Assembly: GCA_014904985.1 (NCBI GenBank)
Contig: MU128981.1
Coordinates: forward strand, 186,230-250,229
Direction: 5' to 3'
Source: Hydnum rufescens UP504
Lineage: Eukaryota; Basidiomycota; Agaricomycetes; Cantharellales; Hydnaceae
DNA length: 64,000 nucleotides
Each line of letters opens with the position of its first letter. Position 1 is the first letter of the stretch. Below, piece by piece: positions 1 through 11,540 of the stretch. Made by a program: the position numbers and the translations under genes. The notes under the pieces were generated by a model. That model had not been told where the DNA came from, did not search any database, and saw nothing but the letters and a program-made list of their open reading frames with translations.

Positions 1-140
1 GAATAGTGAGGCCAGAAGTTCTCAGAAAACCTTGAAAGTGGGTGTGTTGAAAAGCTGTGATTTGGGTGCATAGAATGCACCCACACACAGCCTGAACAAC
101 AACACCTAGCCCCCAGGGGGGGCACATGAACCCAAAAGGA
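1..140. repeat. Dispersed copy of the 0.3-kb repeat found at 40.7-41.6 kb
   Basis: The first bases of the window match the unit repeated in tandem at 40757-41590. They share a 'gttgaaaagctg' stretch, a 'catagaatgcacccacacacagc' block (here around 69-91) and the C-rich and G-rich run that follows. The copy is cut by the window edge. No coding potential is evident. Confidence 0.7.
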
Positions 141-176
141 AAGATTGAGGATAGCACAATGGAAAGTGGTTGGTTC

Positions 177-901
177 TATGGTTGCTGAAGTTAGGTTACA
201 AACCTGGAAAACCTGAGTTTGAACCTGAACCTGACCCAAGTCAGGTTCCATTGGGGTCAGGTTTCATGTAATTTTCCTCAGGTCAGGTTCAGGTTTTGGG
301 CCCCCATGTTTTCAGGTTCAGGTTAGGTTCAGGTTTAACCCAGGTTCAAACCTGAAATCATGAGCCCCTTCAGACATGAGAAATATCTGAGCTCAACACT
401 GATTTTAACCATAATCCAGAATGAGTCATTAATTCTGGCAAGTTCCAGAATTATGTAAGCAGGTTTTTTGGTGGAGAAATAGGTTACTTTGAAGTGAAGT
501 TAAACATAAAACCTTGTACAAAGTTTATATTGACTATACATAGACTATGTATAGTCAATATAAACTGTTCATGAGGTTTTATGTATAACTTCACTTCAAA
601 GTAACATATTTCTCCACCAAGGAACCTGCTTACATAATTCTGGAACTTGCCAGAATTGATGACTCATTCTGGATTATGGTTAAAATCAGTGTTGAGCTCA
701 GATATTTCTCATGTCTGAAGGGGCTCATGATTTCAGGTTTGAACCTTGGTTAAACCTGAACCTAACCTGAACCTAACCTAAGATAGGTTTTCTTCAGGTT
801 AGGTTCAGGTTTTGCCAATTGAGAAGATTCAGGTTTTGGTTAAGTTCAGGTTTTGCCCAACTGGGGCAAAACCTGACCTGAACCTGACTTTGGCAACCAT
901 A
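177..901. mobile_element. Foldback MITE, copy 1 (hAT-like ends)
   Basis: A 725-bp element that starts TATGGTTGCTG and ends GGCAACCATA. The outer parts are packed with alternating AGGTTCAGGTT and AACCTGAACCT subterminal repeats. The inner 400 bp is a near-perfect inverted repeat of two arms of about 190 bp centred near 540, so the strand can fold into one long hairpin. It encodes no protein. An identical-length copy in opposite orientation lies at 16189-16913 and has an 8-bp target duplication, which points to mobilisation by an hAT transposase. The flanks here (GTTGGTTC and GTTGTGCC) match at only 5 of 8 positions. Confidence 0.85.
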
Positions 902-931
902 GTTGTGCCAAGGGAGAGAGGTTAATTGCAG

Positions 932-1236
932 GAATGATGCTTCAGGGAATGATGATTCTGGGAATGATGATTCCGGGAATGACAATTGAGGGAATGACAA
1001 TTGAGAGAATGACAATTGCAGTAATGATGATTGTGGCAATGACAATGTGGAGATGGATGACTGGGGGACAAACAACTGGGGGATGGACAACTGGGGATGG
1101 ACAACTGGGGGATGGACAACTGGGGGATGGACAACTGGGGGATGGACAACTGGGGGATGGACAACTGGGGGATGGACAACTGGGGGATGGACAACTGGGG
1201 GATGGACAACTGGGGGACAGATGACTGGGGGACAGA
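932..1236. repeat. 15-bp minisatellite
   Basis: Two adjoining blocks share a 15-bp period. The first (about 932-1046) has degenerate units like GGGAATGATGATTCT. The second (about 1050-1236) has roughly twelve nearly identical GGATGGACAACTGGG units. Because 15 is a multiple of three, repeat-peptide ORFs stay open on both strands. I treat these as artefacts. Confidence 0.9.
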
Positions 1237-2043
1237 TGATTGGAGAATTCCCCCCATCTGAAAGTCTTCAGGCTGGGGGTGTGGGGTTCAGATGCATCAA
1301 AATGATTGGACCAGCCTAAAGAAACAATGTAGATTAGTTGCAATCTATATTTCACAATGATTCATAGTGATACATATGCCAGAAGCAACATCCCCCACTT
1401 TCGCACTTCCAAAACCATTGCCCCATGTTTTGGTGAGTCCACAAACAAAGCAAAAGAGCTAATGATGAAAAGAAAGATTAATGCTTGGGGATGATACAAC
1501 CTTCAGTACTTATGAGGTTTAGCACAGTAACAGACAAACCTCCCCTCCACAAAATAGGGCCAGTTGTTTGGCATTTTTGTCACAAAGGTAAGTATCTATG
1601 TGGTATCCAGCTCCATGGGTCAGGGATGCTTTGAACACCAGCAAAAGTGGGATCCCTACAGAACACTGAACACCAGTGAGACCAGTGTTCAGTACTGAGC
1701 AGCAAATGGCATATAGAGACGCAACAACAGTCTTAAGGAGGTCCAGAGGTTGGTGCTGTGCCAACCCTCTGGTTCCTGTTTTTTGTCTGTTGCATTGCAT
1801 CTCTCGAATTGTGTGGTTGCAGACAAAAGGCATGGATATTCCCAATTGACTCACCATAAAGGTACAGTGTACCTATGCTAATTGCCGGACTCCATAAGCT
1901 TGATGCTGCTCCAGTGTGGGAAGAATTTTGGCAGTTAGCATGACAATGGCATTACCATTCACTGGTAAGTATTATCCTCTAGATACATCCATGCAAAAAG
2001 ACTCTTTTTGCATTAGTTTATGCTTTAACTGACATTATCCTAG
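1237..2043. other. Upstream of the MDH remnant; no supported gene
   Basis: No ORF here resembles a known family. A plausible 79-bp intron lies at 1965-2043 (GTAAGT donor, TCCTAG acceptor) just before the recognisable MDH exon, so an eroded first exon may lie upstream. The N-terminal glycine-rich nucleotide-binding loop of MDH cannot be read in any frame. A short inverted repeat around GAACACTG and CAGTGTTC lies near 1662-1695. Confidence 0.4.
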
Positions 2044-2365
2044 GTCATTGCCTGAACCAGAACCAGGAAATGAATGCCCCAAACAACAATCCATGGAACA
2101 AGAATATGCCAAATGACAACTTGAGTACAACACACTCCCTTGGTCTGTACGATATTAGTGGGGCTCCCAGCATCATTGCTGATATGAGCCATGTTGCTAC
2201 TGCTGGAGAAGTCAATGGGTATACATCAGAGAAGCTTGGCAATGCACTCCAGGGAACCAAGATCATCATCATTCCTGCTGGCATCCCATGGAAGCCAAGC
2301 ATTGCACAGGTTGATTTATTCAACACCAATGTGCCTATCATCCAGAACCTCACTCAGGCTGTCGG
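2044..2365 (+). pseudogene. Malate dehydrogenase pseudogene, 5' part
   Basis: The + strand reads through typical NAD-dependent malate dehydrogenase blocks: GLYDISGAPSIIADMSHV, then a GYTSEKLGNALQGTKIIII stretch, PAGIPWKP (normally PAGVPRKP, so the substrate-binding arginine is tryptophan here), and DLFNTNVPIIQNL. The reading is cut at codon 'VG' by the LTR retrotransposon and resumes at 15952 as EDAPEAHILIIS, an exact continuation of the MDH fold. The N-terminal dinucleotide-binding loop is not recognisable. MDH normally oxidises malate to oxaloacetate with NAD. This copy cannot encode a full enzyme. Confidence 0.88.
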
Positions 2366-3747
2366 TGTTGGAGGGATAAATCCCTACACCATAGAAATCC
2401 TCATCCGAGGCCATTTTCCCTACGAACAAATCAATTATATGTCACCACGCTCATTTAATTTTATCGCCATTCGTTTATTCAAGAAATCAATTGGATTCCT
2501 ACCCCTTTCCAACCCATAATATCACCTCATTCCTTTACCATGTCTACCAGTCAATTTATTGACTATCCGTCGGACTCAACAGTCTCATCAAAAAGGGCAG
2601 TTTATGCCCTACTTCAAGTCCATTTTCTTTGGACAAGGCAATTCAACTTGCCATCTTTCTTCAAGTCTGGATGACTTGCCTGCTCTTCCAAGCCATCCTA
2701 TTGCCTTAAGGCGATGAATTGTGATTATGTAACGACGCGGACCGGGCCTAGTTCCAATTCTGGACTCGCGGATCCATCACATGATCCAGATAGGGGCTGC
2801 ACTACTCTGAAGGAGTATTTTTCGAATTTCTCCGTCATTTTGATCGGATCGACTCGAAACGACCGCGCCCAGAAAGATACGAATCGTACCTATCGAACGG
2901 TACCAAACACGAAACGAACGGATCAAAAATGCGGTCCCTGTAACAATATCTTGCCATGATTCATACTCTGAAGGAGTATTTTTCGAATTTCTCCGTCAGT
3001 TTTGATCGGATCGACTCGAAACGACCATGCCCTGAAAGCTGTTAAAAATGCGCATCGAACGGTACCAAGGGCAAAACGAGCGGACGCGAACTCCATTTTC
3101 ACAAGACAACTCCCTCCCCATGACTCCCCCTTTGCTCCACCATTCAAAATAGCGAATTACTTCCGGCCCTCTTATGTCCGATGGAGAAGACCCTCAGGGC
3201 GACCTATTCCACTTTTCCTTAAGGGAACTTGTCCAGGTTTGAAGGAGGAATAGCATGTAATGTGTCAATCTCCCCTTTTATCTTGAAATTGGAATATCTC
3301 CATCAGTTTTGAAGATTTTAACTTGATTTCTTTTTCTCTGTGTGTCCCTTAAGTCCGACTTTTTCACTTTCTATTGAGTCGAAGTCTGGATTGTATATTA
3401 GGTGCAGCTAGCACACAAATTCATTAGTTCTCCCCTCCCTCCAGTTTTGAAGCTCCTTGAACAGCTGCTGGTCCCTGGGTGATTTCTCACTACAAAAAGC
3501 GAATTCTAACTACACTTTGACTAAAGGTCTCAAGAAGAGATTCTTAGGGTGTGGTAATTTGACTGAAAGACACATTCTCACTTAATTGCTTGGGCTTTGT
3601 TGGCTCCACTGCAATTTCCCCCTGTTAAAAAGACCTTCCCTCGAACCTGATACATCTGGATTTAGATCTTGTGATCCCCTCTTTCGTCCCCGGCTCAACA
3701 TCGGTGGAAGTAAGTTGGGATTGGATTTAATAACCAACCTGCTTACA
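2366..3747 (+). repeat. 5' LTR of the Gypsy element
   Basis: Starts TGTTGGAGGGATAAATCCC and ends AACCTGCTTACA. It matches the 3' LTR along its whole length apart from small indels and a few substitutions. The next bases (from 3748, ATTGGTGGTCC) occupy the usual primer-binding position, but I cannot name the tRNA. Confidence 0.92.
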
Positions 3748-3831
3748 AATTGGTGGTCCTTGACAGGGAATTTCAAGTATCTCAATTCGGACCCCTATTA
3801 CCAACACTTGCAACAATTTCTCACGTCTCAA

Positions 3832-4053
3832 TAATGTCCTTCACCGACATTCACTCGCATGCCCTGACTCGTTCCAGAGATGCCCCCCAGGTTTACTGGA
3901 AAACCGGATCTTACATTTCCTCGCGGAATACGAGTTTTTGTACGTCCGCGGCGGGCCTTAACAGCCAGCCCAAATGGTCCGCAAATCACTCGTTATTGTG
4001 ACACTAAGTCCGAGTGGTTCATCGAGACACTCGATGAATACTCTGGCGACGAC
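3832..4053 (+). pseudogene. gag N-terminal segment, broken by the assembly gap
   Basis: An ATG at 3832 opens a short frame. After a probable frameshift, the frame starting at 3880 reads PRFTGKPDLTFPRG and continues to FIETLDEYSGDD, where the 25-N gap begins. This looks like the start of a capsid-like gag protein. The continuation in the same style (WTVFKTRLLEYYPSEEEKPYY) appears only at 5148, beyond an LTR fragment, so gag was probably one reading frame before a misassembly or rearrangement. Confidence is limited because only about 60 residues are visible on this side. Confidence 0.6.
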
Positions 4054-4078
4054 NNNNNNNNNNNNNNNNNNNNNNNNN
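4054..4078. other. Assembly gap (25 N)
   Basis: Twenty-five undetermined bases inside gag, directly followed by LTR sequence in mid-unit. The run may be a placeholder, so its length need not reflect the real distance. Confidence 0.99.
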
Positions 4079-5128
4079 CAGTCCTCATCAAAAAGGGGCA
4101 GTTTATGCCCTACTTCAAGTCCATTTTCTTTGGACAAGGCAATTCAACTTGCCATCTTTCTTCAAGTCTGGATGACTTGCCTGCTCTTCCAAGCCATCCT
4201 ATTGCCTTAAGGGCGATGAATTGTGATTATGTAACGACGCGGACCGGGCCTAGTTCCAATTCTGGACTCGCGGATCCATCACATGATCCAGATAGGGGCT
4301 GCACTACTCTGAAGGAGTATTTTTTCGAAATCTCCGTCATTTTGATCGGATCGACTCGAAACGACCGCGCCCAGAAAGATACGAATCGTACCTATCGAAC
4401 GGTACCAAACACGAAACGAAGGATCAAAAATGCGGTCCCTGTAACAATATCTTGCCATGATTCATACTCTGAAGGAGTATTTTTCGAATTTCTCCGTCAG
4501 TTTTGATCGGATCGACTCGAAACGACCATGCCCTGAAAGCTGTTAAAAATGCGCATCGAACGGTACAAGGGCAAAACGAGCGGACGCGAAACTCCATTTT
4601 CACAAGACAACTCCCTCCCCATGACTCCCCCTTTGCTCCACCATTCAAAATAGCGAATTACTTCGGCCCTCTTATGTCCGATGGAGAAGACCCTCAGGGC
4701 GACCTATTCCACTTTTCCTTAAGGGAACTTGTCCAGGTTTGAAAGGAGAATAGCATGTAATGTGTCAATCTCCCCTTTTATCTTGGAATTGGAAATATCT
4801 CCATCAGTTTTGAAGATTTTAACTTGATTTCTTTTTCTCTGTGTGTCCCTTAAGTCCGACTTTTTCACTTTCTATTGAGGTCGAAAGTCTGGATTGTATA
4901 TTAGGTGCAGCTAGCACACCAAATTCATTAGTTCTCCCCCTCCCTCCAGTTTGAAGCTCCTTGAACAGCTGCTGGTCCCTGGGTGATTTCTCACTACAAA
5001 AAGCGAATTCTAACTACACTTTGACTAAGGTCTACAAAGAAGAGATTCTTAGGGTAGTGGTATTATTGACTCTGAAAGAACCCATTCTCACTTAATTGCT
5101 GTGGCTTTGTATGGTCCACTGCAATTAC
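4079..5128 (+). repeat. Displaced internal LTR fragment within gag
   Basis: From 'cagtcctcatcaaaaagg' to the 'ccactgcaatt' block this stretch repeats the middle of the LTR (compare 2579 onward and 14786 onward) in direct orientation. It has neither LTR end. It sits between two halves of gag and directly abuts the N run, which points to mis-joined repeat reads more than to a real insertion. Confidence 0.8.
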
Positions 5129-5147
5129 CTCTTCTCTCCTCTCTTTT

Positions 5148-6990
5148 TGGACGGTATTTAAGACTCGATTACTCGAGTACTATCCGTCTGAGGAAGAAAA
5201 GCCCTATTACAAACTCGACCATCTCATCAAACTAGCTAGGAAGAGTCGTAATTTAACGTCTATCCAAAAGTTTGATGAATACATTCGCGAGTTCAAAGTT
5301 ATCGCAAAGGCGCTTGAAGACCGCCGGTCTCTATCTGAGACTGATAAACACGACTATTTTTGGAGAGGTTTAAAGCCTCGTACCTTTCGTGAAAACGTTG
5401 CTAATGTCCTCATGAATCTTGAATTATGGACGGACTTGACGAAACCCCCGCCTATGAATGAGGTTATTAGTACCGTTAAAACCCGTCTTAAGCGAGATCT
5501 TTACCGTGTTGTTGATGATGACGAAAGCCCAGAAGTCTCGAGCGAGACGGGCGTAACGAGTTCCTTGGATTCGGACGACGAGTCCTCGATATCTGATTCG
5601 GATGTCGAGAAGGATAGTAGTCGATCTAAGTCTAAGAAACGTCGCATTAGACTTGAGTCGAAAGTCAAGAAAGAAGAACCTACTACAAAACTCCAACAGG
5701 AAGCTAAGCCCCAGGCGCAGGAGCCCGGGGACTCGTCTAAGTCGAATATCGACGACCTTGTCGATAAGATCGGCCGTTTGACGATTGCGATCGAGGCGGA
5801 TAGGTCAACAAAGAGGCCTCCTAGGCCTTCTGGATCATCAATAACGTGTTTCATGTGCACAGAGAACGGGCACTCACTGAGGGACTGCCCGGAGACCAAA
5901 GCTTTTATTGCGAAGAAGATTTTGAAGTTTTCGCATGAGGGACGTCTCGTGAAGTTTGATGGCTCGGATTTGCCTCGTGGTGACGTGGATAAAGGAGGCG
6001 TCGCCCGAGTTCTGCAGGAACAAATAGCGAATGCCTCTAACGTTGAAGCGGATGGCTTACCAAGGTATAACTCCTTTAACCACGAGTTCGCGACGTTTGG
6101 GGAATACGAGTATGATGTTTTCCCGGCTGAGCAAGCCCAAAACCGAGGTCAGAAGCGAACAGAACCGTATGATAAGGACGATCCAAAGGGAAAGCGACCT
6201 GAACGATCCGAACGGCCTAATCGCGCTTATGTTGAAGTGCCTGTTAAAGATGCAAGTCAGCAAAAGCCTATGTTGCCACAAGATATGACGCCTAGCTCGT
6301 CCAAACGCGATGCCCGTGCATCTGATGAACAGAAGGGCTTATCAGAGTCTGCTAAGCAGCCCGTGACCATCTTGAAGCGGGATAAAGCTCTTCCTGACGA
6401 AGATGTCGTGATGGGTGATGGGACGCCGACTAGTCCTCGTGTTCACAACCCGCCAGGTATCGGATTTGCGGAAGGAAAAGGAATCCAAGTCAAAAAGGAG
6501 GGTTAGACCTACCCTCGAAGATGTTGTCACGGTCCACGAAAAGAATGACGTACCAAGAAAGCGAGCTTCGCCCGCGTACCGGTTTGCCAGCGAGTTACAA
6601 GAAGCCGTTAATGTCGAGGACTTATTCAAGTCTTTGATGGAGAAACAAGTATCCGTTAGGCTCGGCGATGTCCTTGGGTCTTCCTTTGAGCTGTGTAGGC
6701 GGCTGCAGATTGCTACTAAAACCCAGAGGGTGCCAGTCACGGCAGAGGATCCACGAGTCAAGAACGTTGAGGTTTCGATTAGCTCAGCGGAGTACGGAAT
6801 CAAACCGCTTGATGCCAAAAAGGGACCTAAGCGCCCATATGTCAATCGTCCTCCAAAAGACATACGTACTATTGGTTTAATCCAAGTCGACTCTGATAAC
6901 GAAACATCAGATGAATACCTTTCTGATGATACCGAATACACGTCGAATACCGATGAACAAGCTGAAGAATATTATAAAACGTCAGCTTAA
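5148..6990 (+). pseudogene. gag main part with CCHC zinc knuckle and DUF4100-like region
   Basis: Open in one frame from 5148 to 6506. It begins with a capsid-like helical stretch (FKTRLLEYYPSEEE ... FDEYIREFKVIAKALEDR), then an acidic Ser/Asp-rich linker. A zinc knuckle CFMCTENGHSLRDC (C-x2-C-x4-H-x4-C, near 5848-5890) would bind the RNA genome during particle assembly. After a frameshift near 6490 the next frame (to 6990) reads VPRKRASPAYRFASELQEAV and VSISSAEYGIKPLDAKKGP. This resembles the DUF4100 segment that lies between gag and protease in basidiomycete Gypsy polyproteins. The family assignment is from memory of its features. Confidence 0.75.
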
Positions 6991-7362
6991 AATTGAACAT
7001 GACCGCGTCTTCAATACGAAAAATTCGGATTATTCGTTTAGCCCGTCCTTTTTGGCTATGGTAACGGCTAAAATCCAAGGCACAATTATGGTCGACCATG
7101 TACAATGTTAATCGATAATGGAAGCGAGTTGAACATGATGGGACAGGCGACTCAAGTCAAATTGGAGCTCCCGATGGATCCTTCAGGAAAAGACTGGCAT
7201 CTGCGCGGAGTGTCTGGCCACCAAGTTAATCTTGTTGGGCTTTGTCGCGACGTTCCGGTACACATTGGAGGAGTTCCACTCCACCACAATTTCTTTATAA
7301 CGCCCGACGACATTGGGTCCAAAGAAGTAATTCTAGGACAACCATGGTTATTTTCGTTTTAA
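6991..7362 (+). pseudogene. Retropepsin-like aspartic protease
   Basis: Two frames are stitched by a shift near 7105. The first reads AKIQGTIMVDHVQC. The second starts LIDNGSELNMMG and ends VILGQPWLFSF. The active-site loop reads D-N-G-S where D-T-G-S or D-S-G-S is usual, and the conserved hydrophobic-hydrophobic-Gly block near the end is present as VILGQPWL. The protease would cut the Gag-Pol polyprotein. It follows directly after the DUF4100-like region, as expected. As read, the domain is frameshifted. Confidence 0.72.
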
Positions 7363-10300
7363 CTCTGCCAGAATCGATTACCCACCTCACCGGATCTGGA
7401 TATCTCCCCGCAAAATATGGCGCAAGATTGGAATCGATGGGACCCACGGACCGTTTCCATTAAATGGGACCACGGCCAAATAATTGTCGGGCACCTAGGA
7501 ACGTCCCTTTTTTCCTATCGAACGTAGTCAAATGTCGTGGAATCCGCTTCAAAAAACAAGGCTTTCGCTTTAAGTGGGAAACCTTTTCTGAAAGACTAAT
7601 TCCCCGGAATTTCCTACAAAATATTCTCTTCCAATTCTCGTCTGGACTATGGGAGGCAAGCTTATAAAAAGCTGGAGGCCTGTTAACCCACGATTCCGGG
7701 ACTCTCTAATTCAGCTTTAAACCACCGGGCCACCTTGTCATTCTTGGACGCCTCCGAAAAGGCATATCATTTCAAAAACCCTTGAATTTCCAGGACAAAA
7801 ACCAATGGAGCGGCTTCCAATTAAATGGGAAAACGCCCTTATTTAAATTAACGGTTCTTTCATTTCGCCCGTTACAATAGGTTCCCGGCGACGCGATACG
7901 CAACGCTTATATTTCCATCGAGGGCAAAACCCCGAAATACCAAAACCCGTTTGGGAACAAAAAGTCCAAATCGGTAGCTCGCTATATTCCGGGATTTTCG
8001 CGCTTAGTTTTGCAAATCGTTGAACACTCGGGGGAATTCATCCCCTGCCGACTAAATCCTATCCCAAAAGGCCTCAAGAGCAGGGATACTTGTCAATATT
8101 ACGGAACGAATAACAAAAGAACGTTCCTTTAACAAAAACCATACTTTCTTGGAACAAAGATTCCTACGGGTTTTCACAAACCAAAAACTGGAACAAAAAC
8201 TGAAGGGCTATTTCCTCACTAATCGTCAACCAACACGCGATGGCCCTTTTGCGTTTGGGGGAAACGAAACACAAGAACCCTTTTAATAACGGGGAATTTT
8301 TCTTCCTCCCGTTATGGAAAAAATTGGCCGAAACCTTAACCTCATGAAACCCTTGGATGAGGAAAAAACATAAGAAATTTCCTCCTCGGCTCGAATGGCA
8401 CGAGGTTTCGAAAATGGCCTTTCCCAGAACGGTCTTGATAGGCGGAAAGGTATGAGCGAGAATTTCCGCTTCATCCTATCGTTTCAAGCTATCTTTTGCC
8501 CAGTCGAAACAAAGAAGGGTTTTTCCGTTTCTTTGCGGAACTTGTGCATGTTACACGCCCCCCCTGAACGCTCTGTGGGACTTTCCGTGGACGCTGGTCT
8601 TCCCACCTTCGTATCGGACGAAATGATAGAACAAAATTTCACAGGGAAACGAACCCTGTTACTGTCTTTCGTGACAATTCTAACGAGCGGATTCATTGTA
8701 CACAGCCTATTTAATTGGCCTGAGAAAATCCCGCCGACCTTCACACGACCTTCCATGGGGATACGGCTTCTGGGGCCCCTTTATGACTTACCCCCAGATT
8801 ACTTTTCAAGGCTACCCAACCCAATTCTATGCCAACAGTTTTGTCGCGCGACCTTCACAATATGATTCGGATTCTACTGGCCAACCAATTCAGTTCCAAT
8901 GTCTTGTAGGACGAAACCTGTCGGAAATGGACCCCGGTTCTGGGACTTATGGCAACGTTTTTCCAAACCGAGAACAAGGCCCAACATTCCGCCGCTTTAT
9001 TTGAGTTTGCTACGATGTTACAAGACGCTTTTAATACGAGTTAAAGTCTCTGTCGCTACGTATCGCAGGCCAGAAGGCCATTATTGCACACCCCGACTTG
9101 CGCTTCTTGGACAGGCCGCGTCTCTAAAGAAGCAGCCCAGTATCGCATGAGAGTAATGCCCAAACTTCGAAATGGCCCACTGTGACAACTTCACGGAAGT
9201 TCGAGGATTCCTCGGATACTGTTTAGTTGTAAGACGTTGATTACAAGACTTTGCGCAATAATAGCAAAGCCTCTTACGTTGTTAACTCGGAAAATGGCAC
9301 CTAGCGAGTTCTGCTTGGAGCAGGAGCACAGTGCCTCCTTAGACGATTGAAATGACTAGCGCGACGGCTGACCAATAGTCAAATCGACTGACGATCTTGC
9401 GCGACGCTGCGTTATCGAATATCGCAACGAAATGATGGACTATGCCTCTCTCCTCGCAGTGACTGTCTACTATGGACTGTGCTGGGCTAGTCAGCCAACA
9501 ATCGATAACTTCGAATTATCCGATTAACTTATCGGATCACTTACCTCTCAACACATAGCTCGAGAGTCGCTATTCACAGCCACATTGGGAAACTGTATCG
9601 GGGTTTTTCGTGCCTTGAATGGCCGAACGATACAGACTACCACAGAATCCACTTCCGCCTTGCTGCTAGACTCAACGCTACATAGCAAAGATATCAACCA
9701 AATCCGGCCTTACCAATGCTGCAATGACAAGACTGGATCTACATTACTGCTTTCCTTGATTTTGAAAAGTGATGCATTTCGCCTCGCTTCAAGACATCGA
9801 CGGCCCCAGACGGTATTGCGACGTCCACAAGCGAGTCAAACGATCTCGGAATCGAATCTGAAGCAGACGTCTCTGATATTAGCGATACTATTCAAAGCTG
9901 GTCAACCATACCCCAACAAGACCGACTTATCTGAAACCTCAGACACTGTCGGAACGACCCGATCTGCCTGATTAGACCTTTGAATCGATTTATCGGGAGA
10001 AAGCAAACTCTCTTGACAGTCGACTTGGTGTGCAACCCGATTGTGCTGTCTACGAAACTCCGATGGATGAATCTCGCTCGAACGCCTTCTGAGGGCGAGC
10101 ATTCGTACCTGCTGAAAGACGACGCGTCAACAAAGATTAATCATAAGCCATAAGATCTATGAGTACGCACACTCCCGAAACTGGATAAAATCCTGCGTAC
10201 CCTTTCACGAGTCTAAACTCCAGGTTGAAAACGCGAAGGAACACATAGTCCAACCAGCTATGCACCTTCTCTTATTCTGGACACAAACATGCTCGCGACT

Positions 10301-10380
10301 CAATGTGACAAGCCCGCCTCTTCCAAGTTGTATTGAGCAAAGAATCCGTATCTAGGATTTTCGTCGAATCGTGCACGCAC
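7363..10380 (+). pseudogene. Decayed reverse transcriptase and RNase H region of pol
   Basis: No frame stays open for more than about 150 codons, but fragments in all three frames fall in the expected order. Around 8730-8870 the sequence resembles the RT core. Around 9060-9150 comes AGQKAIIAHPDL-type text in alternating frames. At about 9190-9235 TEVRGFLGYC matches the well-conserved block at the end of Gypsy RT, followed in another frame by IIAKPLTLL. RNase H should lie after this, but I cannot place its acidic residues. Frame changes come every 50-150 bp, too frequent for an active element. Confidence 0.55.
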
Positions 10381-11540
10381 GAACCCGGGACATCGGAGGG
10401 CGAGACCCGACCTTTCTAAATCAGAGACTCTACTGGTGGCCCTACACCATGTACAATTTTGTCGGCTTCAGTCCTTCCTGACTTGCATGAATGCCAAATG
10501 CGACTCGACTTACAGAACTACGATCCTCATTCAACTGCCGAGTATACTCGCATCTACTCAGGCGATCTCCGATCATGGACTCGGCTGCCATATGCTAAAG
10601 GAAAACACAGTTTAGATATGTTTGTATCTAGTTGACATTCCTTACCGTGGTTTCTTGAGGCCACGAAGCTTAAACGCCTTTACTCGTCGGACAAGAATTT
10701 GCGACTTTTTATTCGACATCATGTGTCTGTTACGGCTGCATCTTTCCAGCTTACAAATCGGATAACGATTGAGTTTCACAAAGGAGCTGTTTGAGGGCCT
10801 CAGCAGAAAACTATAAAGGTGCGTTGTTAAAATCATCACCTTATAACTCAACCAAACGGAAAATCCGAACCTGGACATGGCCGTCATGGATTAACGCGCT
10901 ATGGAAGATATCGTCGATCCGAATCTACGATTGGCCCGCTATTTATGGCCTGCTCTATCTTGGGCGATCGGGTGACGTTAAACGAAACACCGGGATACAC
11001 CTCCCTACTATTCTGCTGTCATGCCAGCACCCGCTTATTGTCCCCACGACTGTTAACAAGACGCACTTTCCCACTCTTTGGATCGGCCTTTCCTGATAAC
11101 AACAGTACCGAACACCTTCTGCTTAAGGTTTGCAATCACGTCAAACAAGATCATGTACTTAGACAAGGCGTCGTTCAAGCAAACGAAAACTCAGCGAAGG
11201 AAAGCAGCGCTGCCTTCAATTTCGAAACACAGCAGGCGCAATGCACATTCCGGGGAATATCGCCAGATGAATGGGTTATCCTTTATAATGACGGCCCTAG
11301 AATACTCAGCCATGGTCACAAAAACGGAACTGGCTAAATGTACGGACCGTTGTATAATCGCTCCACACAACGCCGTCTGGCGCGTATATTCGGTACATAC
11401 AACCCGATGGTGTCGTCTGGCAGCAATAGCCTGCAAAAGATTAAAGCTCTTAACCACTTTCGAGACAAACACGGAACTCTATCATTACCGACAACCCGTA
11501 TGTAATATTTATGAGGAACGATCTTGTTATAATTCCCTCT
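10381..11540 (+). pseudogene. Decayed integrase region of pol
   Basis: Across shifting frames I read the integrase core order: CYGCIFPAYKSDN (second catalytic Asp region, about 10730-10760), KGALLKSSPYNST and a MDALWK-like ending (third catalytic block). Further on come GDVKRNTGIHLP, LDKASFKQTKTQRRKA, WVILYNDG and HGHKNGTG. The last of these correspond to the C-terminal nucleic-acid-binding part of DUF4100-type Gypsy integrases. The N-terminal HHCC zinc finger is not readable. Integrase would insert the cDNA and make the 4-bp duplication seen at the ends. This copy has several frame breaks. Confidence 0.6.

Noticed and set aside
1050..1236. Regular short repeats considered as a CRISPR array
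   Set aside because: Units are contiguous with no spacers, and the genome is eukaryotic.
922..1355. Several overlapping ORFs of repetitive peptide on both strands
   Set aside because: They are produced by the 15-bp minisatellite, whose period is divisible by three.
1519..1857. 112-codon minus-strand ORF
   Set aside because: No family motif, no intron support and no neighbour that explains it.
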